DNA of 37,952 nucleotides from Methyloceanibacter sp. (GTDB taxonomy: Bacteria; Pseudomonadota; Alphaproteobacteria; Rhizobiales; Methyloligellaceae). Position numbers and translations under genes: made by a program. The notes under the pieces were generated by a model that saw nothing but the letters and a program-made list of their open reading frames with translations, was not told the DNA's origin and searched no databases. Shown here piece by piece: positions 19,381-29,495 of this stretch. The DNA lies in contig JARFRF010000177.1 in assembly GCA_029287395.1 (NCBI GenBank), positions 1 through 37,952 on the forward strand, written 5' to 3'. Each line of letters opens with the position of its first letter. Within the stretch, counting starts at the first letter, position 1.

Positions 19381-20307
19381 ATGTTCCAGATCTATCTGCC
19401 GATTGCCGAGATTTCAGTGAACCTCATGGTGATGCTGAGCCTTGGCGCAGCGGTTGGATTTCTGTCGGGGATGTTCGGTGTTGGAGGTGGCTTTCTGCTG
19501 ACCCCGTTTCTGATGCTGTCCGGGATCCCCCCGGCCATTGCCGTCGCTACTGGCGCTAACCAGATCGTCGGCACATCGGTATCGGGCACGCTCGCTCAGT
19601 GGCGGCGCGGCAATGTCGATCTGCATATGGGGGCTATCCTGATCGCAGGGGGCGTCGCGGGAGCACTCATTGGCGTCCTTCTCCTGCGTTATCTGCGCGG
19701 CGTTGGACAGGCGGGGCTGATAATCTCTCTGACTTACGTGCTGTTTCTTGGCACCATCGGTGCGTTGATGCTGTGGGAGAGCGTCAACGCGATGCGGCGT
19801 CAGCGCGCTGGCAAGACCGTTTCCGCCCGGAAGTCGGGTCAACACAATTGGATTCACGGCCTGCCCTTCAAGATGCGTTTCCCACGATCGCGGCTCTATA
19901 TCAGCGCGATCCCGCCCTTGGTTATCGGTGGCCTCGTCGGGCTTCTCGCCGCGTTTCTTGGCGTTGGCGGCGGCTTCATTATGGTTCCAGCCATGATCTA
20001 CATCTTGCGCATGCCAACCAACGTTGTTGTGGGCACTTCGATCTTCCAGATTATCTTCGTCACGGCTGTCGTCACGCTGCTCCACGCCACGCTCAACCAC
20101 ACCCTGGATATCCTTCTCGCCTTCCTCTTGATCATTGGGGGCGTCATTGGCGGACAGTTCGGTGTGCGGGCTGGGCAGAAGCTTCGCGGCGAGCAACTCC
20201 GAGCCCTCCTAGCGCTAATGGTGCTGGGTGTCGCCGTCCGTATCCTCTACGACCTCGTTGCGCGTCCGGCGGATCTGTACAGCATCATTCCAACGGCGGG
20301 AGGCTAA
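19381..20307 (+). CDS. Sulfite exporter TauE/SafE (TSUP) family permease (second copy)
   Basis: GAAVGFLSGMFGVGGGFLLTPFLMLSGIPPAIAVATGANQ and AAFLGVGGGFIMVPAMIYILRMPTNVVVGTS paired TSUP motifs; ATG at 19381. Confidence 0.9.
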   Translation: MFQIYLPIAEISVNLMVMLSLGAAVGFLSGMFGVGGGFLLTPFLMLSGIPPAIAVATGANQIVGTSVSGTLAQWRRGNVDLHMGAILIAGGVAGALIGVLLLRYLRGVGQAGLIISLTYVLFLGTIGALMLWESVNAMRRQRAGKTVSARKSGQHNWIHGLPFKMRFPRSRLYISAIPPLVIGGLVGLLAAFLGVGGGFIMVPAMIYILRMPTNVVVGTSIFQIIFVTAVVTLLHATLNHTLDILLAFLLIIGGVIGGQFGVRAGQKLRGEQLRALLALMVLGVAVRILYDLVARPADLYSIIPTAGG

Positions 20308-20308
20308 C

Positions 20309-21121
20309 GTGCGCGCGACTTTCTTCCCCCCGGCACTCGTGATTTTCGCGCTTCTCGCCGGCGTCGCTCATGCACAGGTCGAGGTGCCGCCAGCACCCGT
20401 CATGAAACCTGGAACAAGCCAGGAGCGTGTACAGGCGGATATCTCGACGCGCGAGATCGCCATCCAGTCGAATTTCACTGGGATCGAGATCCTGATTTTT
20501 GGAAGCATCGACTTCAGCGATGCGCGCATGCCAACCCAAGGCAACTATGACGTTATTACGGTAGTTCGCGGCCCAACGGCTCCGATCGCCATAAGGCGCA
20601 AAACGCGCGTTGCGGGAATTTGGGTGAATGGCCCAAGCGAGACATACCCGGATTCCCCCAGCTTTTATGCTGTGCTGTCGTCACGGCCCGTACGGGCTAT
20701 CGCATCGAACGAAACTGTAAACGAACTCGGCATCGGTCTCTCAGCACTCAACTATGGCCGAGGGACACCCGAGAGCTCTGAAGAACAGAGCTTCGAGTCC
20801 GCCTTGATCCGGCTGATGGAAGAGAAGGGTCTGTACACGGAAGACGATTCGGGCGTGGTCTTTATTGGCCGTAGCCTGTTTCGAGCGACCGTTGCCCTAC
20901 CAACAACAGTGCCAACAGGCCGGTTCCTCGTGGATGTTTATCTGTTTCGGGACGGAGAGCTCGCAAGCAAGACCAAAGGGTCGCTGGAAGTCAGCAAGGC
21001 TGGCATAGAGGCGGCGATCTACAATCTCGCTTTCCAAAGTCCATTTCTCTACGGCCTGGTCGGCATTGCAATCGCTGTCCTGGCAGGACTGCTGGGCTGG
21101 TTCGCCTTCCGTCGTGACTAG
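20309..21121 (+). CDS. TIGR02186-like membrane-anchored protein
   Basis: GTG start at 20309 one base after the TauE stop; signal peptide MRATFFPPALVIFALLAGVAHAQ, C-terminal TM; recognised TauE/SafE-TIGR02186 pairing. Confidence 0.75.
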   Translation: MRATFFPPALVIFALLAGVAHAQVEVPPAPVMKPGTSQERVQADISTREIAIQSNFTGIEILIFGSIDFSDARMPTQGNYDVITVVRGPTAPIAIRRKTRVAGIWVNGPSETYPDSPSFYAVLSSRPVRAIASNETVNELGIGLSALNYGRGTPESSEEQSFESALIRLMEEKGLYTEDDSGVVFIGRSLFRATVALPTTVPTGRFLVDVYLFRDGELASKTKGSLEVSKAGIEAAIYNLAFQSPFLYGLVGIAIAVLAGLLGWFAFRRD

Positions 21122-21126
21122 CGCCA

Positions 21127-21852
21127 TCAGTCCGGGATAAGCAGACTGCCCAGAACGGGGTATACGGCGTGCCTTCCCATCATCCAGGCCTCGACCTGGT
21201 TCCAGTAGAAGAGTGGTTTGAACGCATCATCCATTACGTTCAGCCCGCCCGTATAGGCACCGAAAGCCGGCATGACGAGACGGCGACCGTCGGTCGCGAA
21301 ACAGCGGCGCCGGACCACGGTTCCTCGCCGGCTAATGCGGGCGATTGGATGAAGATGTCCAACGATCTCCGGTCCGGTGACCTCGTCGGACGGCTCGTGC
21401 CGAAGGACCACACCCTCGATCCTGAGCGAACCGCAGACTGTCCCTCCGATGCTATCGGGGAGGTGAGGATCGTGATTGCCGCAAATCCAGAACCAGTCCC
21501 TTCCCTTCTGTAGTGTTCGCAACAACGCGAGGTCTTCATCGGGGATCGTCTCTGCGCCTTCACTCCGGTGAAAGCTGTCGCCAAGCGCCACGACGCGCTG
21601 CGGATCGATCGCGTCGACAAGCTTGCTCAGCCGCGACAAGGTCACCCGGGTATCGTATGGCGGAAGCAGCACACCGCGCGCAGCAAAGGCTGCGCCCTTC
21701 TCCAGATGGAGATCGGCGACCAACAACGCATCCTCTTCCTGCCAATACAGGGCGCCGGCAGCGAGCGGCCGAAGCGAGTGTTTTCCAATAGTCAGATGTG
21801 AACGCAAGGTGGGCGCAGTCTCAGGCATAAGATCGAGTCTAGCGTGCAGCAT
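21127..21852 (-). CDS. pdeM: Ligase-associated DNA damage response endonuclease PdeM (metallophosphoesterase)
   Basis: LLVADLHLEKGAAFAARGVLLPPYDTRVTLSRL, ALGDSFHR, ICGNHDPHLP metallophosphoesterase motifs; adjacent to Lhr-type helicase. Confidence 0.88.
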   Translation of the reverse strand: MLHARLDLMPETAPTLRSHLTIGKHSLRPLAAGALYWQEEDALLVADLHLEKGAAFAARGVLLPPYDTRVTLSRLSKLVDAIDPQRVVALGDSFHRSEGAETIPDEDLALLRTLQKGRDWFWICGNHDPHLPDSIGGTVCGSLRIEGVVLRHEPSDEVTGPEIVGHLHPIARISRRGTVVRRRCFATDGRRLVMPAFGAYTGGLNVMDDAFKPLFYWNQVEAWMMGRHAVYPVLGSLLIPD

Positions 21853-24442
21853 GCTCCCCCCCAGGGCTCTGCGTCACGTCGTCCGAGGCCTCCTTCCCCA
21901 GGGCCTCGGCGACAAGTTCTTCGGCGGTTTCACGCAACAGGGTGTCGCCTGCATCGCCCGGCACGCTCTCGCGCCCGATCTCAAGCATGACTGGAACGGC
22001 AAGCGGCGACACGTGACTCACCTCACTATGCCTGATTCGTCCACTAATTCGCTTCAAGAATTCGCCCAAACGGCGTAAGTCGATCAGCCCGGTCGCCGCA
22101 TCCGCGAAAGCAGCCTTCAACAGGACATGGCCAGGCTCGTGCTGGCGAAGCACGTCGTAGATCAGATCAGAGGAAGCTGTCATCTGTCGGCCGGACTTTT
22201 CCTGGCCAGGATGGCGCCTCTCGATCAGTCCCGAAATGGTCGCGCAAACCCGGAAAGACCGTTTCATAAGATTTGACTCTGCGAGCCACGCGTCTAGATC
22301 GTCCCCGAGCATATCTTCGTCGAACAGGTCTCTCAGATTGAGTCGCCCGCTTCGAATCATCGCGCTCATATCGTTGAGCCCCCAGACAGCGAGCGCATAT
22401 TCGTTCGCAACAAAGCCCAGGGGCGCGGCGCCTGCGCGCTCTAGCCGGCGGGTCAGAAGCATGCCAAGCGTCTGGTGCGCTAGTCTCCCCTCGAACGGGT
22501 AGCACACGAGGTAGTAGCGATGTCCGCGCGGGAAAGTCTCGAGCAGCATTTCGCGGGCGTTCGGAACAACGGAAAACGCCGACTGCAATTGCAACCAGTA
22601 CGAAACTTGTTCCGGCAGCTTTGCCCAATCTCGGCGCTCGGACAGCATCCGCCGTACGCGCTCCGCAAGATAGGTCGAGAGCGGGAACTTCCCGCCAGCG
22701 TAGGCCGGGACCTTGGCGTCTGTAGCGTGCGCGCGGCTCACGATGGCATCCATCTCTCGCAAGCCCTGAAAGCGCAGCACCTCGCCTGCGAAGACGAACG
22801 TGTCGCCGGGCGTCAGTTGCTCAACGAAGTATTCCTCGACCTCTCCCAAGACGCGGCCTCCAGCCAGCACGCCCGTGGGTTTGAGTGCGCCACCCTTCAA
22901 GCGCGCCAAACGCACGCGTAGCATCGGCGCCTCGACGATCGTGCCTACATTGAGCCGGTATTGCTGCGCGATGCGCGGATGGGCCACGCGATAGGTGCCC
23001 TCTTTGGTGCGCTTTAGTTTGGCGTAGCGATCATAGTTCGCCAGCGCGTATCCGCCCGTCGCCACAAAGGCTAGCACATCATCGAAGCTCTCGCGGGAGA
23101 GATCGCGATAGGGCGACGCACTTTTGACCTCTGTAAAAAGCAAATCGGCATCGAAGGGTACCGCACATGCAGTGCCGAGAATATGCTGCGCCAGCACGTC
23201 GAGCGCGCCGGGCCGCGTCGGCGGCGTGTCCTGCTGGCCCTCTTCTGCGGCTTCGAGTGCGGCTCGGCATTCCATAACCTCGAAGCGGTTGGCCGGAACG
23301 AGTAGCGCCTTGCTCGGTTCTTCGAGGCGATGATTGGACCGCCCTATCCGTTGAGCTAGGCGGCTTGCGCCTTTGGGAGCGCCGATATTGATGACCAGAT
23401 CCACGTCGCCCCAGTCAATGCCAAGATCGAGCGTCGACGTACAGACGACCGCCCGAAGCTTCCCCGCCACCATGGCCGCTTCAACCTTTCGACGCTGCCC
23501 CACATCGAGCGAACCGTGGTGGAGCGCGATCGGCAGATCGTCGTCATTGAAGCGCCACAACTCGTTGAAGAGCAGTTCGGCTTGCGAACGCGTGTTGACG
23601 AACATCAGGCACAGCTTGTGCGCTTTGATCGCCTCATAGATTTCGGGGAGCGCATACCGCGCCGAGTGCCCAGCCCAAGGCAAATCCGCATCGGACTGGA
23701 GGATCTTGATGTCCGATCTCGCGCCACCATCCGCGTAAACAATCTCGGCGAAATGAGTTGCGGGCGCCCCACCGTCTTGTTGGGGGACGAGATAGGCTGA
23801 AAGCTCATAGGGACGCGCGACGGTAGCCGATAGGCCAATCGTCCGCAGCCCCGGCGACAATGACCGAAGCCGAACTAGGTCGAGCGCCAGAAGGTCACCT
23901 CGCTTACTTGCGCTCAACGCATGCAGTTCGTCGAGGACAACGCATTTGAGGTCTCCAAAGATCTTGGCCGCACTTTTGTGCGACAGCATCAGCGCGATCT
24001 GCTCCGGCGTGGTCAGGAGAAGATCCGGCGGCAAGATGCGTTGCCGCGCGCGGCGAGCCTGTGGCGTGTCGCCCGTCCTCGTTTCGGTATGGATAGAAAG
24101 CCCCATCTCGGCGATCGGCGCTGAGAGATTTCGGGCAATATCGGTCGCGAGCGCCTTGAGCGGCGACACATATAGCGTATGGACACCGGAAGCCTGTGGC
24201 GTTAGCGGCCTGTCCGCAAGGTCGATCAGGCTCGGCAAGAAGCCAGCGAGGGTCTTGCCGCCACCGGTCGGCGCAATCAGGAGTACATCGGCGCCGCGCT
24301 CGACCGTCTCCAGCAGTTCGAGCTGATGGGCGCGCGGTCGCCAGTCCCTAGATGTAAACCAATCTGCGAATCGCTTGGGCAAAGGCGCGGGCGAGGTCTT
24401 GGGCTGACCCTCAGTCGTCCGTCTCGTCTTTTGCGCAGCCAC
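21839..24442 (-). CDS. Ligase-associated DNA damage response DEXH-box helicase (Lhr-like)
   Basis: 867 aa; LLIAPTGGGKTLAGFLPSL (Walker A), VVLDELHAL (DEXH), RIGRSNHR motif VI. Confidence 0.92.
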   Translation of the reverse strand: MAAQKTRRTTEGQPKTSPAPLPKRFADWFTSRDWRPRAHQLELLETVERGADVLLIAPTGGGKTLAGFLPSLIDLADRPLTPQASGVHTLYVSPLKALATDIARNLSAPIAEMGLSIHTETRTGDTPQARRARQRILPPDLLLTTPEQIALMLSHKSAAKIFGDLKCVVLDELHALSASKRGDLLALDLVRLRSLSPGLRTIGLSATVARPYELSAYLVPQQDGGAPATHFAEIVYADGGARSDIKILQSDADLPWAGHSARYALPEIYEAIKAHKLCLMFVNTRSQAELLFNELWRFNDDDLPIALHHGSLDVGQRRKVEAAMVAGKLRAVVCTSTLDLGIDWGDVDLVINIGAPKGASRLAQRIGRSNHRLEEPSKALLVPANRFEVMECRAALEAAEEGQQDTPPTRPGALDVLAQHILGTACAVPFDADLLFTEVKSASPYRDLSRESFDDVLAFVATGGYALANYDRYAKLKRTKEGTYRVAHPRIAQQYRLNVGTIVEAPMLRVRLARLKGGALKPTGVLAGGRVLGEVEEYFVEQLTPGDTFVFAGEVLRFQGLREMDAIVSRAHATDAKVPAYAGGKFPLSTYLAERVRRMLSERRDWAKLPEQVSYWLQLQSAFSVVPNAREMLLETFPRGHRYYLVCYPFEGRLAHQTLGMLLTRRLERAGAAPLGFVANEYALAVWGLNDMSAMIRSGRLNLRDLFDEDMLGDDLDAWLAESNLMKRSFRVCATISGLIERRHPGQEKSGRQMTASSDLIYDVLRQHEPGHVLLKAAFADAATGLIDLRRLGEFLKRISGRIRHSEVSHVSPLAVPVMLEIGRESVPGDAGDTLLRETAEELVAEALGKEASDDVTQSPGGEHAAR

Positions 24443-24555
24443 CTAGGCGATCCCTCTTCTCTGCTGTGCTGTACACCCAGTCCGCTTGATCTTCGGGCTT
24501 GGTCCCCCCACCTGTCTGTCAAGTTTCGCGCAATACTTGGACGTGGAGGACACGC

Positions 24556-24909
24556 GTGTACTTGGAACGATTCTTTGGCGGCAATCCGGTTCTTGTGCTC
24601 GCTCGGCTGGCCATCATATCTCTGATCGTCGGCGTCGTCCTCGCAGCGCTGGGCTTCAGTCCTTACGACCTAATCCAGACCGTACGCGAACTCGTCCAAC
24701 GCATCTACGATATGGGCTTTGCTGCGGTCGAGAGGGGATTCCGCTACTTCCTGCTTGGCGCCGTGATCGTATTTCCCGTTTGGTTCTTGATGCGGCTCTT
24801 CAAGGTATTCGGTGGCCCCGGTAATGAGGCGTCGGATGATCTTGTGCCACCGGAGCGAGATCAGCGCGTTGCGACGACGCCTAAAGAATCGCAGTCATCG
24901 ACGCCGTAG
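24556..24909 (+). CDS. DUF6460-like small membrane protein
   Basis: GTG at 24556; MYLERFFGGNPVLVLARLAIISLIVGVVLAALGFSPYDLIQTVREL, two TM segments. Confidence 0.65.
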   Translation: MYLERFFGGNPVLVLARLAIISLIVGVVLAALGFSPYDLIQTVRELVQRIYDMGFAAVERGFRYFLLGAVIVFPVWFLMRLFKVFGGPGNEASDDLVPPERDQRVATTPKESQSSTP

Positions 24910-24946
24910 CCCTTTTCCGTAAGGGCTTACCTCGAAGAACCTCTTA

Positions 24947-26020
24947 CTAGAGCGTCTTGAATGCCCATTCGTCCGCGCGCGTGCCGGTGAGTGTTGCGAG
25001 GGAGGGGGCTGAAGCGTCTGATACCGCCTGAACCAAGCGGCGCTTAATGCGGTCCACGAGTTGGGGCCCTTCGAAGATTAGTCCCGTGTACATTTGGATG
25101 AGCGATGCGCCGGCCTCGATCTTCGCCAGCGCGCTCTCAGGAGAATCGATCCCACCGACACCGATCAGGGGCATCGTGCCGGCCGTTAGCCGATAAACCT
25201 GAGCCAACATGCGCGTCGAGCGAACAAACAACGGACGCCCGGATAACCCGCCTTGCTCTTTGCGCAGCGTTTGGGATGTCAGGCCGTCGCGTGAGAGTGT
25301 GGTGTTGGAAACGATGATGCCGTCAGCGCCGGTACCTTGAATAATCCCGACGATCTCTGGCAAGTCCGCATCGGCAAGATCGGGCGCAAGCTTGACGAAG
25401 AGCGGCGGTTTTGCGTCCGGCAGACTACGGCGTGCTTTTTCGACTTCCGTCAGAAGCTTGGCGAGCTCCTTTGGCGCCTGCAAATCGCGCAAGCCCGGCG
25501 TATTCGGAGAGGAAATGTTGACCGTAAGATAGGATGCAACCGGGCCCATGCGCGCCACGCCCGTTACGTAGTCGGCCACTCGGTCTGCACTGTCGCGGTT
25601 GGCGCCCAAGTTGACCCCGATGATGCCGGGAACCCCGTGTTCCAAGCGTTCCAACGCAGCCGCCTGCCCCTCATTGTTGAAACCGAGCCGGTTCACGACA
25701 GCGTGGTCTTCGATCGAACGAAACACGCGCGGGCTGGCATTTCCAAGCTGCGCACGCGGCGTCAGTGTTCCTACCTCCACGAACCCAAAACCCATATCAA
25801 GCAATGGAGCGGCAACACGCGCGTCTTTGTCGAAGCCGGGCGCAACGCCAATGGGGTTAGGAAAGTTGAGGCCAAGGAAAGTCTGACTTAGGCGTGCGTC
25901 GTCCGGTGCAGAGCTACGCGGATAGATCCCCATCTCCAAAGATTTGATAGTCAGCGCGTGTGCATGCTCGGGATCGAGCGCGAGCATGAGCGCCTGTCCG
26001 AGGCCGAAGAACGGATTCAC
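24947..26020 (-). CDS. pyrD: Quinone-dependent dihydroorotate dehydrogenase (class 2)
   Basis: [42 protein letters not shown] and [16 protein letters not shown] motifs; GTG start at 26020 chosen. Confidence 0.94.
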   Translation of the reverse strand: MNPFFGLGQALMLALDPEHAHALTIKSLEMGIYPRSSAPDDARLSQTFLGLNFPNPIGVAPGFDKDARVAAPLLDMGFGFVEVGTLTPRAQLGNASPRVFRSIEDHAVVNRLGFNNEGQAAALERLEHGVPGIIGVNLGANRDSADRVADYVTGVARMGPVASYLTVNISSPNTPGLRDLQAPKELAKLLTEVEKARRSLPDAKPPLFVKLAPDLADADLPEIVGIIQGTGADGIIVSNTTLSRDGLTSQTLRKEQGGLSGRPLFVRSTRMLAQVYRLTAGTMPLIGVGGIDSPESALAKIEAGASLIQMYTGLIFEGPQLVDRIKRRLVQAVSDASAPSLATLTGTRADEWAFKTL

Positions 26021-26364
26021 GCGACGCCCTCTGGAAGAATATGTCGGTTGTCTTCGTCGAGCACGAGCAGCGTTTCGGCGACGACAGCATCCAGAGCAAG
26101 TGGGCCGTAAAGGTGCGGAAAAAGATCGCCGTTGCGCGATCTCTCCCATTTGAGCGCAGGCCCGAGTTGATGCTGATCGATTGACAACAGAACGAGATTC
26201 GCCTGACTGGCGTAATGCTTGGCGAGGGTCCCCGCGACCTGATGCCCGGCCGAGAAATGGATGAATCCATCGCGCAGATCGTCCGAAGACCCGAGGAACT
26301 GTCCCCGGCTCTTGGCCGCCTTGTAGTCGCCTTCGCTCAGGATTTTGTAGATGGGCTTGACCAT
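26017..26364 (-). CDS. DUF952 domain-containing protein
   Basis: MVKPIYKILSEGDYKAAKSRGQFLGSSDDLRDGFIHFSAGHQVAGTLAKHYA; 4-bp overlap with pyrD start. Confidence 0.85.
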   Translation of the reverse strand: MVKPIYKILSEGDYKAAKSRGQFLGSSDDLRDGFIHFSAGHQVAGTLAKHYASQANLVLLSIDQHQLGPALKWERSRNGDLFPHLYGPLALDAVVAETLLVLDEDNRHILPEGVA

Positions 26365-26533
26365 TGCACGAGACGCCACACTAGCGGCCCTCTCTTCGAG
26401 CAACAAGGCAACAATCAGAGATCGAGGTTTGCGTTTTGATCAATCTATGCATGGTGGACGGGTGCACCTAAACAAGGCATAAGCGGATAGGTATTATTTC
26501 CTTGTCAACAATTCAGGAACTGGGGCCATTTCG

Positions 26534-27175
26534 TTGAAAAGGCTCACCCACGACCGGATTTGGTCGGCGATAGACGCCTTGGCGCATCGCTATGGACTGT
26601 CGGCATCGGGACTTGCGAAACAGTCCGGACTAGATCCTACAGCGTTCAACAAATCCAAACGCTCAACGGGTGATGGACGACCGCGCTGGCCGACAACTGA
26701 GAGTATCGCAAAGGTCCTAGAGGCGACGGGCGCGACGCTCGAGGACTTCACGACACTCGCCTCGGCCAAACCCGAGATGGTCGACCGGAACCAGCCAATT
26801 CCTTTGATCGGCATGACACAGGCTGGGGCCGGCGGATTCTTCGATGACGGCGGGTGCCCCGTGGGCGGCGGCTGGGAGCAGATCCGACTACCCCAGATCA
26901 AAGACGAAAACGTCTACGCACTCGAGGTGAGCGGCAACAGCATGGAGCCACTTTACCGTAAAGGCGACATCCTGATTGTTTCACCCAATGCGTCCACCCG
27001 AAAAGGCGACCGCGTCGTGATCCGCACGACCGATGGCGAAGTGATGGCAAAAGTGCTTGTGCGCCGCACCGCAAGGTCAATCGAACTCGCATCTGTGAAC
27101 CCGGACCATCCGAATCTTGTTTTCCCACTGGAGCGGGTCGAGTGGATTGCGCGTATCATCTGGGCGAGCCAATAG
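26534..27175 (+). CDS. S24-family (LexA/CI-like) helix-turn-helix transcriptional regulator
   Basis: N-terminal HTH (LSASGLAKQSGLDPTAFNKSKR), C-terminal SGNSMEPLYRKGDILIV (Ser) and EVMAKVLVR (Lys) S24 motifs. Confidence 0.88.
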   Translation: MKRLTHDRIWSAIDALAHRYGLSASGLAKQSGLDPTAFNKSKRSTGDGRPRWPTTESIAKVLEATGATLEDFTTLASAKPEMVDRNQPIPLIGMTQAGAGGFFDDGGCPVGGGWEQIRLPQIKDENVYALEVSGNSMEPLYRKGDILIVSPNASTRKGDRVVIRTTDGEVMAKVLVRRTARSIELASVNPDHPNLVFPLERVEWIARIIWASQ

Positions 27176-27197
27176 ACGCCACGCAGTAGCCTTACCG

Positions 27198-27848
27198 ATG
27201 GTCCTCATCTCACGCATCATCATTATCGCGGCCGTTCTCAGCGTCGTTTGGCTCTTTTGGCCGTTCGGCAAGTTCGATGACGAAGTGCCAGTTGAACCGC
27301 CTCGCGCCGATTCGGGACTTGATCAGATATTCACCAAGCCTCTCTCCTCTGAGCCAAACGGAGAGGCGAGTAGCGACGGAGGTGAAGGGGCGGAGCAAGA
27401 AAACGCTGCCGAGAACGTCGCCGCCGTGACCCCGAAGGAGGACGCGCAACAAGGGCTCGAAAGCTCTCAGCTAAAGCCGAAACGCTTCTACCGTGTGGTC
27501 GTTGAAGACGGCAGATCACTCAAAGCCGGCACCACCACGATCAAGCTAGCTGAGATCGAAGTTGAAGGCCTCACGGGTGAGTGCACAGACTCTCGCGGTG
27601 AAGCCTGGCCCTGTGGACGAGCCGCCCGCTCCGCGCTCATGAGGCTCATCAGAGGCCGGGCCGTCGAGTGCCAGGTACCGGCGTCTGGTGAGACGGCCAC
27701 TTTGGCGGCGCGCTGCTCGGTTGGCGGTAAGGACTTGTCTTTTTGGATGGTTACCCAAGGCTGGGCCAAGCCCAAGCAGCCCGCGCAAGCGGCCTTTAAG
27801 GAGGCGGAAGAAGCAGCCCGCGAGCGGCGGCTCGGGATTTGGCGCTAA
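27198..27848 (+). CDS. Membrane-anchored thermonuclease/SNase-like domain protein
   Basis: N-terminal TM; FYRVVVEDGRSLKAGTTTIKLAEIEVEG ... FWMVTQGWAKPKQPAQAAFKEAEEAARERRLGIWR SNase-like pattern. Confidence 0.75.
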   Translation: MVLISRIIIIAAVLSVVWLFWPFGKFDDEVPVEPPRADSGLDQIFTKPLSSEPNGEASSDGGEGAEQENAAENVAAVTPKEDAQQGLESSQLKPKRFYRVVVEDGRSLKAGTTTIKLAEIEVEGLTGECTDSRGEAWPCGRAARSALMRLIRGRAVECQVPASGETATLAARCSVGGKDLSFWMVTQGWAKPKQPAQAAFKEAEEAARERRLGIWR

Positions 27849-27854
27849 GCAATA

Positions 27855-29495
27855 TCAGCCACCCGCCAGTTCGCCTGAGAGTGCTCTTGCGATGAGCCCG
27901 CGCGTGTTTTCGATTCCGTATAGCTGCACGAAAGACCCAAACCGAGGCCCCTGCGACTGCCCAAGCAGAACCTGATATAGCGCTTGGAACCACGCCCGCA
28001 GAGGCTCAAATCCATGATCTTTGCCGACGGCATAAACCTCATTCTGAATTTCTTCGGCCAGGACGCCATCCGGCAGTGCGACGAGCCGTTTGTCGAGATC
28101 GACAAGCGCCTCTCGTTCCTGGTCACTTGGCGCGCGGTACTCCTTCGATGGCCGCACGAAGTCGTGGAAGTAGCGGATCGCGTAGCCGACTAGCTCGTCG
28201 AGTAGGGGCTGGGACTCGGGACTTGCTTCAGGCGCATAGCGCTGAATGAATCCCCACAACACAGACCGGTCTTCTGAATTCGAAGCCGAAGCGAGGTTGA
28301 GCAGCAGCGCAAAGCTGATGGGCAAGTCGGCTTGCGGCGGGTTGCCCTCGTGTATGTGCCAGACGGGATTCATCAGCTTCGCAGCCTGTTCCTCTTTCGG
28401 GAAGGCCGCGAGATGCCCTGCGTATTCGTCGACCGCACGCGGGATCACGTCGAAATAGAGTCGCTTCGCCTTTTTTGGGCTCTGATACATATAAAGAGCA
28501 AGACTCTCGGGCGATGCGTAGGACAGCCATTCCTCGATCGTCAGACCGTTACCGCGCGACTTGGAGATCTTCTCGCCGTTCTCGTCGAGGAACAGCTCAT
28601 AATTGAAACCCTCCGGCTGCTGGCGGCCGAGAATGCGGCAAATGCGACCGGATAGACGCACCGAATCAATCAGGTCCTTGCCCGCCATCTCGTAATCAAC
28701 GCCGAGCGCGGCCCACCGCATCGCCCAGTCCGCCTTCCACTGCAGTTTGCAGTGGCCGCCCGTGACGGAGACTTGCGTTAGCTTCTCCGTATCCGGGTCC
28801 TTGTAGAGAACAGACCCCGCGGCCAGATCGCGATCGATGATCGGAACTTGCAAGACCTTGCCCGTCGCTGGCGAGATCGGCAAAAACGGGCTGTAAGTGG
28901 CGCGCCGCTCAGGCCCCAAAGTCGGCAGGATCACGTCGCGGATCTCATCGTAGTGCTCCAGCACGCTCAGCAACGTGGCGTCGAATCGGCCAGACGTGTA
29001 GCACTCCGTGGCTGAGAGAAATTCATATGAGAAGCCGAACGTGTCCAGGAAGGCTCTCAGCCGCGCGTTGTTGTGCTGGCCAAAGCTCGGATACTCGTTG
29101 AAGGGATCCGGAACTTGCGTCAGCGGCTTTTCCAAGTGAGCCGCGATCATCTCCTTGTTGGGGATGTTGTCCGGTACTTTGCGCAAACCATCCATATCGT
29201 CGGAGAAGCAGATCAGCCGTGTCGGGATCTTGTCCTCCGTCAGAACCCGAAAAGCGTGGCAAACCATTGTGGTCCGCGCGACCTCGCCGAACGTCCCAAT
29301 ATGCGGGAGCCCCGAGGGTCCATATCCAGTCTCGAATATGATCGGTCCTGTAGGCTCAGGAATGCGCTTCAGCCGGCTGAGAACCTTGCGTGCCTCCTCG
29401 AACGGCCATGCTTTACTCACATGGGCGTAAGCCAGCAGTCCGGAGTTGATCTCAATTGGGGCCACATCGGGGCCAGCGTTTGTGGTCTCGGGCAT
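27855..29495 (-). CDS. lysS: Class I lysyl-tRNA synthetase
   Basis: [20 protein letters not shown] (HIGH-type) and [10 protein letters not shown] (KMSKS-type) class I signatures; LysRS1 C-terminal region. Confidence 0.93.
   Translation of the reverse strand: MPETTNAGPDVAPIEINSGLLAYAHVSKAWPFEEARKVLSRLKRIPEPTGPIIFETGYGPSGLPHIGTFGEVARTTMVCHAFRVLTEDKIPTRLICFSDDMDGLRKVPDNIPNKEMIAAHLEKPLTQVPDPFNEYPSFGQHNNARLRAFLDTFGFSYEFLSATECYTSGRFDATLLSVLEHYDEIRDVILPTLGPERRATYSPFLPISPATGKVLQVPIIDRDLAAGSVLYKDPDTEKLTQVSVTGGHCKLQWKADWAMRWAALGVDYEMAGKDLIDSVRLSGRICRILGRQQPEGFNYELFLDENGEKISKSRGNGLTIEEWLSYASPESLALYMYQSPKKAKRLYFDVIPRAVDEYAGHLAAFPKEEQAAKLMNPVWHIHEGNPPQADLPISFALLLNLASASNSEDRSVLWGFIQRYAPEASPESQPLLDELVGYAIRYFHDFVRPSKEYRAPSDQEREALVDLDKRLVALPDGVLAEEIQNEVYAVGKDHGFEPLRAWFQALYQVLLGQSQGPRFGSFVQLYGIENTRGLIARALSGELAGG

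Noticed and set aside
19414-20196. 260-aa ORF antisense to the TauE/SafE gene
   Set aside because: Shadow ORF; low-complexity charged composition (NDQEEGEKDIQG...) mirrors hydrophobic codons on the other strand
24908-24927. AGCCCTT-TTCCGT-AAGGGCT hairpin between convergent genes
   Set aside because: 7-bp stem, overlaps the stop codon and lacks a T-tract on either strand; only weak support as a bidirectional terminator
25337-25891. 184-aa ORF antisense to pyrD
   Set aside because: Shadow ORF opposite a clear PyrD
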